DNA from: Anaeramoeba flamelloides
Taxonomy: Eukaryota > Metamonada > Anaeramoebidae
Direction: 5' to 3'
NCBI GenBank assembly: GCA_027625915.1
Contig: JANTQA010000020.1
Coordinates: 434,001 to 498,000 of the forward strand
Length of the DNA stretch: 64,000 bases
Of this stretch, positions 1 to 13,718 are shown one piece after another (position 1 is the stretch's first letter; every line of letters begins with the position of its first letter). The notes beneath the pieces were generated by a model that worked only from the letters and a program-made list of their open reading frames with translations, searched no databases and was not told where the DNA came from. The translations under genes were made by a program, and so were the position numbers.

Positions 1-3000
1 AATTAAACTTAATAATTTATATTGATTTTTCCAATTATGCTTTATAGCAGCAATATGATGATTATATTTTGCTTGAGTTGTCCAGGATAAAATCTTATTT
101 AATAACTTCATACTGATTATTAATAAATTATTTACTGGCTGTTCATTAAATTCAATATTTGAAAACCTTTTTAAAATTATTGTCGTCAAGATCCGATTGC
201 CATTTTTCAAACAGAAGTGAATTGAATCTGTTTTAGTGATAAGACTAGTGTTTACAATTTTTAGATGATTCTTTGGTGCAATTGACCACGAATTGATATT
301 TTTCGTACATAAATTTAAAAATTTTTTTTTAAGGTTTGTGATTTGATTTTGTTTTTCTTTGGATTTTTTTTTAAGTGAGAAAATATATTTAAGATTCTCA
401 GAAATAATATCACAAATATTCTCGTATTTATCGGTTGTAAATAATAGATGTTCCATTGACCATATTAAGCAATTTGATTTTGCATAAATCAGCGAAAATT
501 CAGTTGAAATTTTTGTTAATTTGGATAAAATATTAAAATAAATGGGCAATATCGATTGATTGTAATAAATTGCCTGTGGGTCGTTTGAAATGGTATAATA
601 AAAATCTAAAAATTCATTCCGAACTGCCTTATTTGAAATAATTAAGAATCCAGTTTTTGGTGATACGGTAATAGCCCTTTCAAAAACCATTAGTAAATGT
701 TTCATATTTTCATCTTTGGGTAAATTGTATAAAGTGAATTTTTTAAAAAACTGCCAAAAGATACCAAAATGAGTTTCAAACAATTCCATTGTCCTTTCAC
801 CCTTGAGAAATCTTTTGATAATATCAAACATTTCAACCATTTTAAAAGTTTCATTACTAAAATTATTTCTTTCTTTTTGTGAAACATTATCCATTGCATT
901 TAAATTAGTTTTCAAATTTGTATTGGTATTTAAATTTGTATTTAAATTTACATTTATTTTTAATTTTAAATTTTTTGTAAAATTATTTAATTTATTCTTT
1001 AGCTGTTGCTTTTTATTCTCAATATTAACATAACATAATTCTAAATGCCTTGGTAATAATTTTATCACTGATCTGAAGAATTTTTTCAAATATTTGCTAT
1101 TATCTTTAAAATCTTTAATTAAAAAGGCAACCATGCTTTCAATTTTATTTTGAACAAGATTATTATTCTCATAAACATTTAACCAAACCAAATACCACAA
1201 TTTATAATTTTTCACAAGCCATCGTTTTAATTCGGGTTTTTTTTCAACAACTTTATTTAATAAATTTATTGATTCTAAAGTCGCCTTGGGGTATTTAAAA
1301 TTATTATTAATTATTGCAACAATAGATTTCAATATTTCTTCCCTTTTCTCTTCATCCAAGTCAATTAATATTTCCAACACATCAAAATATATTTCCAAAC
1401 AATAATCTTCAGAAAGGTTTATACCCTTTTTTACAATATTCATCACTATGGGATAAAAACTTGGTTCAATATTTATTAGTTTTTTAAAAATGGCGCCAAT
1501 GGATTTTGGATTAATCCATTCAATTAAACAAGTTCTTAAGAAAGTTGTTTTTGTTAATAAATGGGAATCCAGATTATTAATTTGCTCGGTATTATTTATT
1601 GTTGATAATAAATTTTTCGTAATTTCGATCAAAAAATTATATTTACTTTGAAAGATAACATACCTCAATTTTATTTTCTCCCTCTCGCCCTTTGGTAGAA
1701 TTTTATACTTTTTAGGCCTTTCAATCAATGGGGAACAATCACCATAAAATAAATCAATTAGTTGAGAAATAAAATTAATTGCTAAAAAAAATTCTTTAAA
1801 ATGATCATGGCTCTTAATTATTTCATTAATAACCTTGAAATAAACAGAAATTGAAGAATAGTATTTTAATGGGCTTTTAATTTGATTAACAATTTTAATT
1901 AAATGCTGAATGACGAGATTTATATGATTAGAATTATTGATATAACTATTCATTTGTAAAGTTTTTAAAAGAATATTATCATTTTTCCCACCATTATTAA
2001 AATTGTCTTCAGAACACATTTCCAGTTTATTTTCATTGAATTTATTATTCTCATTGAATTTATTATTCCCATTCAATTTTTTATTCTCATTCAATTTATT
2101 ATTCTCATTCAATTTATTCTGCTCATTTCCGTCAATGTTATAATTATTGTTGATGTTTAAATCATTTTCATATTTTTTATCTTGAAATAAATTTGTATTA
2201 TTATTTTCATTATTAATCCTTTCTAAAAAATCCAATCTTTCCATATTATTTTGAATTAGTTTATTTGAAAATTTTGTTAAATCCTTTAATTCATTGATAG
2301 CAAAATTTTCTTTTAATCTCACCTTTTGAATGTTTTTTTTAAAAATCAAACAAGTTTTATAATTCAATAAAGTTGAAAGAGACTTTGTATATAGCTTTAT
2401 GAAAAACGATTGGAATATTATATTATTATTTTTTAATAATATAAATTCAAACCAATCGTTTTTTAATGTACACTCAATAAACCATTTGTTTATCAAAAAA
2501 TTATTACTATTTGAAAATTCTTTAATTAAAAAATCTTTAATGAATTCAATTTTTTTATTATTATTTTGATTATTAAATATTTTTATTAATACTTTTATGA
2601 TAAATTTAATTAAAAGAATTTTTTGTTCCATAGTATCACCAAAAATATTATCTTTATCGTTGTCGTTTTGTATTAAATTAATTAAAAAAATAATCAAATC
2701 TAAATAATTTTTATTAAATATTTGTAATGTTTTTAAAAAATTGAAGTTTTCAATATTAACTTTTTTTAATAATTGATGATCAATGATATTCGTTTGATTA
2801 TCAATTGATGATTCAGCTTCTATTGTATCAGCCCTTTGATAAAATAAAATATATGCCGAAAAAAATTTATTCTCAATAATATTGTTCTTCTTGTCATTAT
2901 CATTTATCAGTTTAATGTTTTGCTTCCCACCAAAGCATTCAAATGGTATTTTTTTTTCATCAAATTCAGTGACTAATTCATCATCAAAATGGTACCACTT

Positions 3001-6000
3001 CAAATTCCCGTTATTGCCCTGATCAGTTTTTTTTGGAATGCCTTCTTTGATAAAGGAATAATAATGTCCAGTTTCAGCCCCACCAGAATGAACTATAATA
3101 CCAGTTAGTTTATATTTATAACATTTATTTGTGGTGTTCGTATTACTATTTTCTTTTTGTTCATCAATTAACTCTATATTACCCTTTTTATTTTCTTGTG
3201 GATGGTTCTTTTTATAACTACCTCCACTTTCAGGTTTATCATCAGATTCAATTTTAGATAGATCTTCCAATGCAGTTTTTTTAGTGTCAATTTGATTATT
3301 TAAATCTTCGGTGATATTATTAGTATTATTACCCTCCATTTTATGACTACCTTCCATTTTATTATTACCCTCTTTTTTATCAATACCCTCTTTAGTATAT
3401 TTATACAAGTTCAATTCAAATGGAAATTCATAATAATCATAAATCTTATATTTTGTTTGATTTAGTAAATCAAATTCAAACCTTTTTAAGGTAAATAATA
3501 AATTTTTTGGCAAGGTATGTATACAAACCCTTTTTTTCGCATCAACTTTTTTTTGCAATTTTTCAGAAAAATATTGATTATCACCAACTAGCATTTCACC
3601 TTCAATATATTCTTCTAATGATTCATAAATATTGTTCTTTTGTAAAATTGTTAAAGGTAAAGTCCAAAAGTTTTCGATCGTTTCAGAAACAGAATGATCT
3701 TCTTGGGTAATAATTTGAGTAACCAATTTCCCATTAAATAAATCTTTAACAAAATTGAATTCTTCAAATTTGTTTAATTCATTTTCTAATTGATCGATTA
3801 ACCGACCACCAAACTCATAAACATCCATTTGAAGTTTTGGGTTTATTAATTTTTGATCCAAATCTTTATAATATCTACAAAATTCGCTCGTATCAACATA
3901 TGATTTTTCCCCTATTAATAGTCGAGTAAATAATAATTGTAATTGATATAATAAATTTTCATTGATTAATTTATCAATGTTTCGATTCCCATTCTCTATC
4001 TCCATTATCCCATCATCATTGAATGGATTTTTTTCATTTCCTTTTTCCTTTTCTTGTTTCTTTTCTTCCACATTTTTTTCCTTTTCATTTTCATTTTCTT
4101 TTTCTTTTTCTTTTTCTTTTTCTTTTTCTTTTTCTTTTTCTTTTTCTTTTTCTTTTTCTTTTTCTTTTTCTTTTTCTTTTTCTTTTTCATTTTTTTCGTT
4201 CTCAATTTCTCTTTTAATCACCATTTCGTTATTTTTTAACATTTTATTTTTTAAATTAATTGATAATAATTCTTTAGAAAATTTTGGAATCATAAATAAT
4301 TGTTGGAAAAAAGAATTCATATAACAAGTATTACCTAAATTTTTTAATCCTGTATAATTATTTATAAATTTTCTTGTTTCCTTTTTGAAGAGAAAATTAT
4401 TTTTTCCTTTCAATTCAATTAATTTTAATTCTTCATTTAATAAATTAGTACATTTATTTAACATCTTCGGATTTGATTTTAAAATTATTTTTATTAAAGA
4501 ATAACATTTATTGATATTTTCCTGGTTTTGTATTTTGGAATGTTTTAATTGATAATTATTATTCTCTTTTATTTCAAGTTTAAAAATGCTATTATATAAA
4601 AATTGGAAAAAATTAACTAATAAATCTTCGTTAATTAGCAGAACATCTTCATTATGAAAAAAAAATTCAAACAATGTTAAATAACTACCCAAAGATTCTT
4701 CACTTATTTGGAAATTCTTTTCACAAAGTAAAGTATTCATAAATTTATTTATAACTTGATTAAATATATTATTAATCAATTTTTTATTATTTAATTTTAA
4801 TTTAATTAATTCAATTAGTAATTGAAAAAACTTTTTTGTAAAAATTTTTTTATTTTTTAAAAATGAATTTTCTATTTTTGATAATAATGATAATAATAAA
4901 TTTAAAAATTCATTTTTTTCTTCATTTCCATCAGATTTTATCATTTTTTTATTATTTTTTGTCTGTTCTTTTTCATTTTCATTTTCATTTTCATTTGCTT
5001 CCTTGTCTGTATTATTCTCTTCATTTTTCTTTTCCAGTTCACTTTCTTCTTCTTCTTTATCACTTTTTTTAATTTCCTTTTCTTTTATTCCATTTGTGCT
5101 GGATTTAATTTCATCATCATTTTCTTCTCCTTTTATCTCATTTTTTTCTTGATCATCTATTTTATGTATAATCTTTTTTTCTTTTTTAATTGTTATATTA
5201 TTATTAATTAAAAAAAAATTATATAAAAACTTATAATTAATTCCCCGAAAAAATTTATCCTTTGATTTTATTAAATTTCTCCAAATCCATTTTTTTAAAA
5301 TATTTGAAGTTAAAAAGGCATTTTGCCATTGTATAGAATTTTTTTTTGATTTACAACCTTCGGTAATTATAGTTAAATAATTATTATAAAGTAAATAATT
5401 TTTTTTTTTAAAATTATAAATAGATAAAGTACGATTTAAAAATAATCCCATTAAAGTCTTGATATTATCACCAAAAACATTTTCGAAATCATTTTTTATA
5501 TAATAAGAAAGAATTTTGATAATAAATTCGATAATTGTTTTTTTTAAAACTAAACTGCCTGTTCCCTTATTATCTTTATCACCATCTTTATTATTTTCAT
5601 TATCATCTTTATTAATTTCCTTATCATCATCTTTATTATTTCCCTTATCATCTTTATTAATTTCCTTAACATCTTTCTTATTCCCCTTAATATCATCTTT
5701 ATTATTTCCCTTAACATCATCATCATTCAATTTTAATAATATATAAATCAAAAATTGTATACCATTGCTTTTAATAAAAAATTTCTTCCAATGTATATGT
5801 TCATTTTCCTTTGAACTTATTAAACTATAAATTATTTGTAAGTTTAGAGCTAGTTTATAAATTGAATTAAATTTTAAAATTGATTCCCACTTAATTTCTT
5901 CATTTTCTTTATTAAATTGATTGGCTATGGTACTAAAATTATTTACAAATACGCTATTTATTGGTAATAACATTAATAATTCCCAAATTTTTTTTTTAAC

Positions 6001-9000
6001 TTGATCTGAATGATTCAAATCAAAAAAATTATATAATACATCAAAATAATTCGATAAAATATAAGTCGGTATATTTTCAACATGAATATTATTTTCTTCA
6101 AAAATCTTTGAAAACTCCCTTTTAGTAGATTTTTCTTTTGTATTTTGCATTATTTTTATTTTTGTATTATGATGAATTTTTAATTCAAATATAGGCTTTG
6201 AATAAAAATGGTTATCATGGATAATAATATTATCCTCGTTACTATCACTATTGTTATATAATAATATAATAGATTCTGGCTGTTTATTGATTTTTTTTGC
6301 AATGTTATGTAGTAAAACCCAAAATGAAGAATTTTGATTGATTTTAATAACAATTTTTTCATTATTTTCAATTTTATTATAACATATAACATTTATGATA
6401 TTTGAATTTATTAAATATTTATGACGAACAAAGCCAATAAATTCGGGAATTAATCTTTTTTCTTTAAATGCAATAAATTGAAATAATATATTTAAAAAAT
6501 TCAAAATTATTTGATTACTAAATGATGAATTAGAACTAAAGGGTTTTAAGCATTGGGAAAGAAAATTATTATTTAGTTGTTTAGAATATTTTTTGTAATC
6601 ACTTTTTGAATAATTTTCAAAATTAATCAAATAACGAATCGCTGAATTTTGCAATTTTTTATTATTAGCAAAAATTGCTATTTTCCAAATGTATAAAATA
6701 CCACTTATTTTTGTAGTATTTAAAACTTCCCCATTTGGATTTATTAAAACATTAATTTTGTTTTTGATTATTTTGATTTTTTTTAATTTTTCATTTTGTA
6801 ATGTGCAAAAATGCTTAAAAAATAAAAATTCCATAAATGTAATAGTTTTTGGTTCAATTTCCATTACCTTTTCAAAAAAGTATTTAATAATATTTTGATT
6901 AAATTTAAATTCTTTGATCCATTTAAAAAACAGTATTTTAGATCCTTTTAATATTGGATTTTGAAAAAAACTTTCCCATAATAAAATACCATGCTCCATA
7001 TTTGGCAAGAATTGCGGAGATATGGAATATAAATATTTTAAAAAATTAAATCTCATCTCTAATTCAATTAAATATGGTTTATGATTTGAAAAATAAATCT
7101 TTTTTTCATCATTTTGTTTCTCTTTTAATAATTCAATGACATTAATTTGGTTTTTTTCAATATATGCAAGTGCTTTGTTTTTGAAAAATAATATATCCTT
7201 AACTATCAATTTAACTAAATTATCTTCCTCATCAAGTTCAAAAATAATAGTTTTTTGTAAAATATCATCATCATCATTGTTGTTGTTGTTGTAGTTGCTG
7301 TTATTATTAATATTTGAATTCATGGAATATAAATTTATTAAACTAATAAATAAAGGGATCACAAAAATAATATTTGTATGTTTTTTTAAATGTGTAATTA
7401 AAGTTCTTAATACTGCAAATCTTTTTTCGTGATTAAATGCTTTACTAAAAAATAATCTTTCCATATTTATTTGTAATTTTACTCGAGTTTTATATTCAGT
7501 TTCTGATCTTGTAATTAAATTCCAAAATTTGTTTAATAATGATAAAAAAATTTCCGATGATTTTTGACTTTTCTTTTCTTGAGATAAAATGCCATTTGTA
7601 AAGTTTAATAAAAAATCAATATTAATTTGATCCCATTCTTTAATGTTATTGATCTTTGTTAAAGTGATATATTCAATTAAATCTATTGATAAAACTGGTA
7701 CAATTTGGCATAATAAATTATAAATCAAGTGTGCATTGTGTTTATGTTCCTATTTAATAATAACGGGTTTTTTATAAAAAAATAATTGATTATTAATGAT
7801 AAAAAAAACAAAAAAATTGAAAGTATTATTAAAGTGCTTTAGAATAAAACTTTATCTACAAACAAAATAAATTTAATGTTTATTCAAAGAGGGATCGTAA
7901 ATAAAGAAAAAATTATTCAAAATAATATAAGAAAAATAATATATACAAAAAAATGGTATTATTGAGATGATCAAATTAATATATATATATATATATATAT
8001 ATGAATTTAATCTAGTAAGATAGAATATTAACTTCCATTATCTTTAATATTGTGGTTTTATTATTTTTTTTTTGATTCTGGTATTTTATTCCAACATGGA
8101 TATTTGAAAGAATTCAAATCAATTAGGGAATGTACAGAAAATAAAAAAAAATGCTTTTTTCAGTCCGGTGTAATTGTTGGAAAGTTTATTCTTTGATTTT
8201 AAAGTCAAATATGTCAGTAACAAAATTTGCAAAAAAAAAAAAGAAAAATTCACATTTTATGATCATTTTAAATGAATATAATCCTTTTGGTTTCAAAATT
8301 ATCTCTGTAATTTAAAAAAATTACAAACCACACAGTAAAAAAATTAAAAGTATAATTGGGAAAGACCATTTCAAAAGTAATTTTTGTAGATTTAATCAAA
8401 TTTTGTTGCTGATAAAAATATTAAAAAATTAACCAAGTGCTTTTTTTCCCCAAACTAAAAATGCCAAAATTTATTATAAGATTAAAAGTTTATATCCATT
8501 AATAGTGAAAATATTTAATGAAAAATTTGTAAATTAAAAATACCTTTGAAATTAAAAAGATCTATGCTTGTAATTAAGACAAATTTCAAAATTAGGGGAA
8601 AACTTTTTTATTATTATTTTTTTCTTGTTTCGTTTGTCTTTCAAAAAATAAAATGATTACACTATATTTTTATTTATTAATCTATATTGGTTATTATCTC
8701 TAAAAAATTTTGTAAAATACATTATTATTCAAAAAAAAAAAACAATTAAACAAATTTTTTTCCGATGGAAAATCTGCCTCTATTTTTGAAATTTAGCTTA
8801 TGATAAAAAGATTTGAATTACTTTGAGGAAATTTTATGAGGTTAGGATTCGAAATATTTTTTTTTTTTTTTAATTTTAACAAGTTTTTCTTTGGGAGATA
8901 GGTAAAACAACAAACAATTTAAAGAATATATTATATTAACATTTCACATTTTTTTCGATATTATAGATAATCCTTAAATATAGAAATAATCATTTTAATT

Positions 9001-11408
9001 GAAAATGGTAACTTTTAAAATATAACAATGAATAAATTATTATAACACTAGAAGACTTTAATGTACAAAAGATTACAAAATATATAATTATTTGTTAATA
9101 AAAGTAATAATCCTATTATAATATAATAATTAAATTTGTTTTAATTCAAAAGTTTATTATAAACAAAATAATTAAAAGGCTACCAAATAGTTGTAATAGA
9201 GGATAGAATAAGTGTATTTAAGTTTATCAACTTCTTTAAAGATACTTTTGAAATCCTTTTTCTAGTACTTTTTTAAAATTCCATTATCTTATAAGAGAAC
9301 TAAATTTATTCTGAAAACAATAATTGTAGTAAGAAAAAAAATACCGTTATTAAAATAATCCCAGAAATGATTTTTAATTGTGAATATTAGGAAAATTGTT
9401 GTGTAATTTCAAATCAAATCTTTTTTTTTAAGAATCAAACTGTTAAAAATATAACTCACCCACTTATTAGAATGGTGATTAATTAAATTACACTTTTTCA
9501 AAATACCATTCAATCAATCAAAAAAACAATGAATAAAAATTATCATTTTCCAAACTCTTGTAAACCTCTATAAAACTGTATTGTTTTCCAAAAAAAAAGT
9601 TGATATACTTATGCTATCAAACAATTACTTGAGTATTCTATAGATATCCTACTTTAATGAACTTTAGGTAGGTTTATTAATAGCTTTATAAAAATTTTGG
9701 TTATTTACAAAAAGGATTTGATTAAAAATAAAAGAAATTACCCATCAATTTTCCTAATATTCACAATTAAAAATCTTGTATGGGGTTATTTTCATGTACA
9801 ATATTTTTTTCACTACTATAAGAAAAAAAGAATTCACTTAAAAGTTAACAAGTTTCTGACAAAAAAGAAGAAACAAAAAAACTTACTTGGGAGACATTCC
9901 ATATCAAATTAAGATCCTCTGTAGTCAATTGCTGATGCTTTGAAACAAACTCAATTATAATTTGTGCCTTACTAATGATTTTTGGATGACTTTGATCTCC
10001 AAATAAGATTTGTATTAATTGATTATTGATCGCCCAATTTGACAATTTGTACGAGCTGATGAATTTGTTATCCTTCGTTTTGGTTGTATTCCACTCTGAT
10101 TCATTTGTCATGACTTGAGAAAATACTTTGGTAAGTTCGTTGATTCCAATAATCCTCATTTCAATATATGGCGAGTTTAGATACTTTTTGGAAAGATTTA
10201 GTTGATAAAAGTTAAAGAGATTAATCGAAGAATTCTTTTCGATCTTTTCCATGATCAATGCTACCAATTTCCCTATTCGTAATAAAACCTCAAATGATTC
10301 GTTTCGAAGAACATCAAATTTGACAAGCAATACTTGCTCTAACACGGTTTGCAAGGTTGGGATTAACAAATACAAAAAAGTTGGGTTGCATATTTTACTT
10401 ATTTGATGAAGAGGATCAAGTAATTTCACAATTAATTGACCAGAGAAATTTTCTTTTCTTTGTAATAAGAGGCATTCTGTTATTTTGTCAAAACCTCCTA
10501 TTTCAGAAAAATACTCTATATTGTTGCAATAATAAATCGAATATTTCAAATTTTTCTTTTTGTTGTTTGTTTGTGTTTTTTTGTTTGGTTTTGTTTTGTT
10601 TTGTTTTGTGATTTTTTAAAAGTTATACCCAAAAAAGAAAAAGAAAAATGTTTTTGAGATTTTGGGGTTTATTCAATTTGTTTTTCCGAGTGATCGAAGG
10701 TAATTAAAGCAAAAATTTTAGTCGTTGTGTACAATTATTTTTAAAAGCGATTTGAATTATATTGTAGAGACGTTTGGTTATATTTGTTGTTTTTTTTTTT
10801 TTTTTTTTCTTCTTTAGTTGGGTTTTTATTTTTCTTTTTTTTTCTTGTTGTGTACAAATAAGAATCAAAACAATGAAACTTACTGGAATTTTGAGAATTT
10901 TAAATGGTTTCTCTCTTTGTCTGTATGAGTGTCTGCCAGTACAGAATGATTTATAAAATCCTTTTGATTTTGATTGAGAAAAAATCTTTTTTAAAGTGTC
11001 TAAGCAATTGAGTTGGCCAGATGGTATTTGTTCTGAAATTAAATCTAAAGACAATTGAAAAACACTGTTTACAATTTCTGGACTTTCTTTAGGAAAGGTG
11101 GTTCTTTTCCAAATTGTTGAAATTAAAGAAAAAAATATTTTGTCTAAAAAATATTCTTTTTGTTGTTTTGGAATATTTTTTCCTAAAACCAATTTTAGCT
11201 CATTTTTGATTTGGTTGATATTTTCAAGAAACTCTTCATCTTTGTAAAAGAAAGTTTTATTTTGTGATCAATAATTAAAAATTAAAAAGCACTTAATTGT
11301 GTAAAAAACCAAAAAACAAAAAAAAAAAAAAAAATACATACCCTTCTGGTGGTTCAAATTTAAAAGAAGAAGATATTTTTTTTTGTAATCCTTGAGACTT
11401 GTTGTCAT
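1..11408 (-). CDS. USP9X-like: USP9X/fat-facets-like ubiquitin carboxyl-terminal hydrolase, C-terminus off the left edge
   Basis: Peptidase family C19 deubiquitinase, cleaving ubiquitin from substrates. My model has four exons: 11408-11342, 11239-10884, 10513-9887 and 7749 to beyond 1; donors are GTATGT, GTAAGT and GTAAGT, and all phases agree, giving at least 2933 residues. An in-frame TAA lies just before the ATG. Residues around 250-370 match the USP9X helical-repeat block (INELTKVFSQ, then QILFGDQSHPK, TTEDLNLIWN). The catalytic domain runs about 1485-1985: Cys box GLKNLGNTCYMNS (Cys about 1492, codon 4324-4326), His box HSGGAETGHYYSF (His about 1912, codon 3064-3066), then FECFGG and SAYILFYQRADTIE, both typical of USP9X. 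Length before the Cys box matches human USP9X; the tail after the domain (over 950 residues) is longer. Odd points: a Glu-Lys insertion at about 1535-1568 and loss of the zinc-ribbon cysteines. USP24 or USP34 kinship is less likely. The start exon is the least certain part. Confidence 0.92.
4094..4190. repeat. TTTTTC hexamer microsatellite coding a Glu-Lys tract
   Basis: About sixteen near-perfect copies of TTTTTC on the plus strand read as alternating Glu-Lys in the USP9X-like frame on the minus strand. The tract sits just after the catalytic Cys box, so it is a surface-loop insertion within the protease domain. Perfect copies suggest it is young and length-variable. Confidence 0.9.
7750..9886 (-). 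other. Long intron 3 of the USP9X-like gene
   Basis: The 2137-bp intron lies between donor CAA|GTAAGT (exon end 9887) and acceptor AAATAG|GAACAT (exon start 7749), phase 0. The split falls in the same conserved stretch as the animal proteins' IWxxxxGKHE motif: WNVSQ before it, EHKHNAHLIY after it. It carries a TA repeat at about 7977-8001 and one copy of repeat family 1 (9327-9820). No gene is seen in it. Confidence 0.85.
9327..9820. mobile_element. Repeat family 1, copy a (MITE-like, long inverted ends)
   Basis: About 494 bp bounded by inverted ends of 65-90 bp. The left end reads TAGTAAGAAAAAAAATACC and the right end, reversed, TAGTAGTGAAAAAAATATT; both continue into GATTTTTAATTGTGAATATT. 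TA flanks the ends. The interior is homologous to the four other copies in this window and is in the same orientation as copy b. There is no coding capacity. Confidence 0.85.
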
Positions 11409-12671
11409 TTCGATTTAATCCAATTATTATCAAAAATATACACTTTTTTGAAATGGATAATAAAAAAAATGATTTCAAATTTGTGATTAATTGATACTTT
11501 TTATTGGACCATCAATTACTATATTTAAAATAATAACTGATCAGAAATCTACTCTGACTTTCCTATTAAATAAATGTGAGAAAGATTTTCGTTAGAATAG
11601 AAAAAGATTTAAGACTGAAGAATTTGTTACCAGAAGTTGATAATCTAATTATTATGAGATAAAAACTCTGAAAATTTCAAATTTCATAAAAAAATCAACA
11701 AAATTAATTAAAGAGTTTGCTCTAATCTTGGATTAAATTTTGATCTTTTTTTAAATATTTTGAGTAAGAAAAAATTCTTTTTTTCTTTATTTTTAAAAAA
11801 CTAACCTATTTCCTCAATATATCAAAATTGTTTAATAAGAATTACTAATTTACATTTTTTTTAAAACCATAGACACCAAATAAATTCTAGATTAAGTGTA
11901 GGTGTGTCAAATCTTTAACTAAACTAAAAAAATGAAAATTTTGTCCACAGTTCAAACAGTTAAAAGAATTACAACCTTACAATTTACTGAAAATTGGAAA
12001 TAATTTTGATTTATGCAAAATATAAAAATTATTCTTTGTTTTTTCTGATTTTATGTTATCAATTAATTTTTTAATTAACATAAAAGTTTTGATGAGATGG
12101 GAAAATTGTTTTGGAATGATTTTTATTTGATTAAGGTTTATTGTAGTTAAATATTAACCTCAAATAAAATTAATTGGTAGTGTTTAACAATTGATCAATT
12201 AATAATTGAGGTAGAATTTCAACAAATTTATAAAAAATTTTGAAAAAAGTTTATAATTTTATTTACAATTTTCTTTATTGGGCTAAACACACTTAAAACT
12301 GTGGAAATAAAACAAAATATTATTACTCATAAATTGAGACTTGATAGTGATTCAATTTGTTTGTTTGTCGGTTTTTACTTAAATATAAGATATGAAATTT
12401 TATATTATCACTTTTATATGATTTTTTTTAAAGTATGAACAAGTATGGGTTTATTTTTTTGTTGTTCAAAAAATTGTTGACAGCGTTGTTTTGTAAAGCA
12501 AAAACTTGGAAAAGTGAAAAATAAAAAAATACTTTTTTGGAGAAAACAAGGTTCATCCCATTTAATTAAAAATTTTGCTATATTATAAGTGGAAAAAAAA
12601 ATGGATTTTAAACAATACTAAACAGTTCTTTGTTTTAAATTCTATATGACAACACTTAACAAATTATCAAC

Positions 12672-13718
12672 CCCATTTCTCTCAAAGGGGCCCAGTCAAA
12701 AATGAAAAATCACTTTATTTTTAAGAATCAACTAAACTTAGATTGTTTAGAAATATAAGAAATAATAAACTTTTTATTATTTTAGATAATCCTAAAAGAA
12801 AAGCCCGAACAAACCAAAAAATTTCAAAAAAAAAAAAATATTAAAAAAATTTTTGGGCAGTTTCCATTGGAAGCTCTGGTGTAAAATTCTCAATTTCTTT
12901 AGGAAATTAAAGTTGTTGATAAATAAATTTTTTTAATTGTACATGAATAATTTTAAAAGAACATACAAAACCTAACTTTTCTTAATATTAATTAGGTTTT
13001 TCTTGCATTTTTTTTTTTTTCAAAATTAATCTAGAAGAAAGGAAAATATATAAAGAAAAGAAGAAAAAAAAAAGTAGAGCAGTGAAAAAAATAACGGACA
13101 TGAAAAAAATCCCGGACAAGATTTTTAATTGTGAATATTAGTAAAATTATTATGTAATTTCAGCTATTTACAATCAAATTCCTTTTTTTGTGAATCGAAC
13201 TTTTTCAATTATAACCCCCCCACTTATTAGAATCATGATTGATGAAATCACACTTGTTCAAAACACCATTCAACCAATCAAAAAACAAAGAGAAAAATTA
13301 TCATTTTCCAAACTCTAGTAAACCTCAATAAAACTGGATTATTTTTCAAAAAAAGTTGATCAACATTAGGCTATCAAACAATTACTCAAGTATTCTAGAG
13401 ATACCTTACTTTGATGAACTTTAGGTAGGTTTATTACTAATCTCATAAAAAAAATGGTTATTTATAATAAGGATTTCATTGAAATTAGACAAAAATTTTA
13501 CTAATATTCACAATTAAAAATCTTGTCCGGGATTTTTTTCTTGTCCGGTATTTTTTTCCCTACTATAAAATCAATATAAAAAAAAAAAAATTAAATAATG
13601 AGAAAAAATGATTTTGATCTAAAAATTGAAAATTTTAGTTTGAGAATAATAATGAATTCAACTCATAGATTTTTTTCTATTTCTTCAATAAAACTGGACC
13701 TATTTGACTCAGAAATGG
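12672..13718. mobile_element. Repeat family 4, copy a, interrupted by a family 1 copy
   Basis: The left end has CCATTTCTCTCAAAGGGG followed by CCCAGTC. The right end, reversed, begins CCATTTCTGAGTCAAATAGG then TCCAGT, giving inverted ends of about 30 bp. The interior matches 40512-41066 in reverse orientation, for example ATTTTTAAGAATCAACYAAA and GATTTTGATCTAAAAATTGA. Family 1 copy b (13081-13565) sits inside its A-rich middle. Without that insert the element would be about 560 bp. Confidence 0.75.
13081..13565. mobile_element. Repeat family 1, copy b, nested in a family 4 element
   Basis: Ends are AGTGAAAAAAATAACGGACA and, reversed, AGTAGGGAAAAAAATACCGG. Each end contains two copies of a CCGGACAWGA-type motif (for example CGGACATGAAAA then CGGACAAGATTTT). 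The match between the two arms is higher than in copy a, suggesting a younger insertion. It separates the two halves of the family 4 element around it, so it inserted later. Confidence 0.85.

Noticed and set aside
4005-4239. Poly-Lys, Phe/Leu and Ser/Phe frames
   Set aside because: They are other-frame readings of the TTTTTC run; the Glu-Lys frame belongs to the USP9X-like protease.
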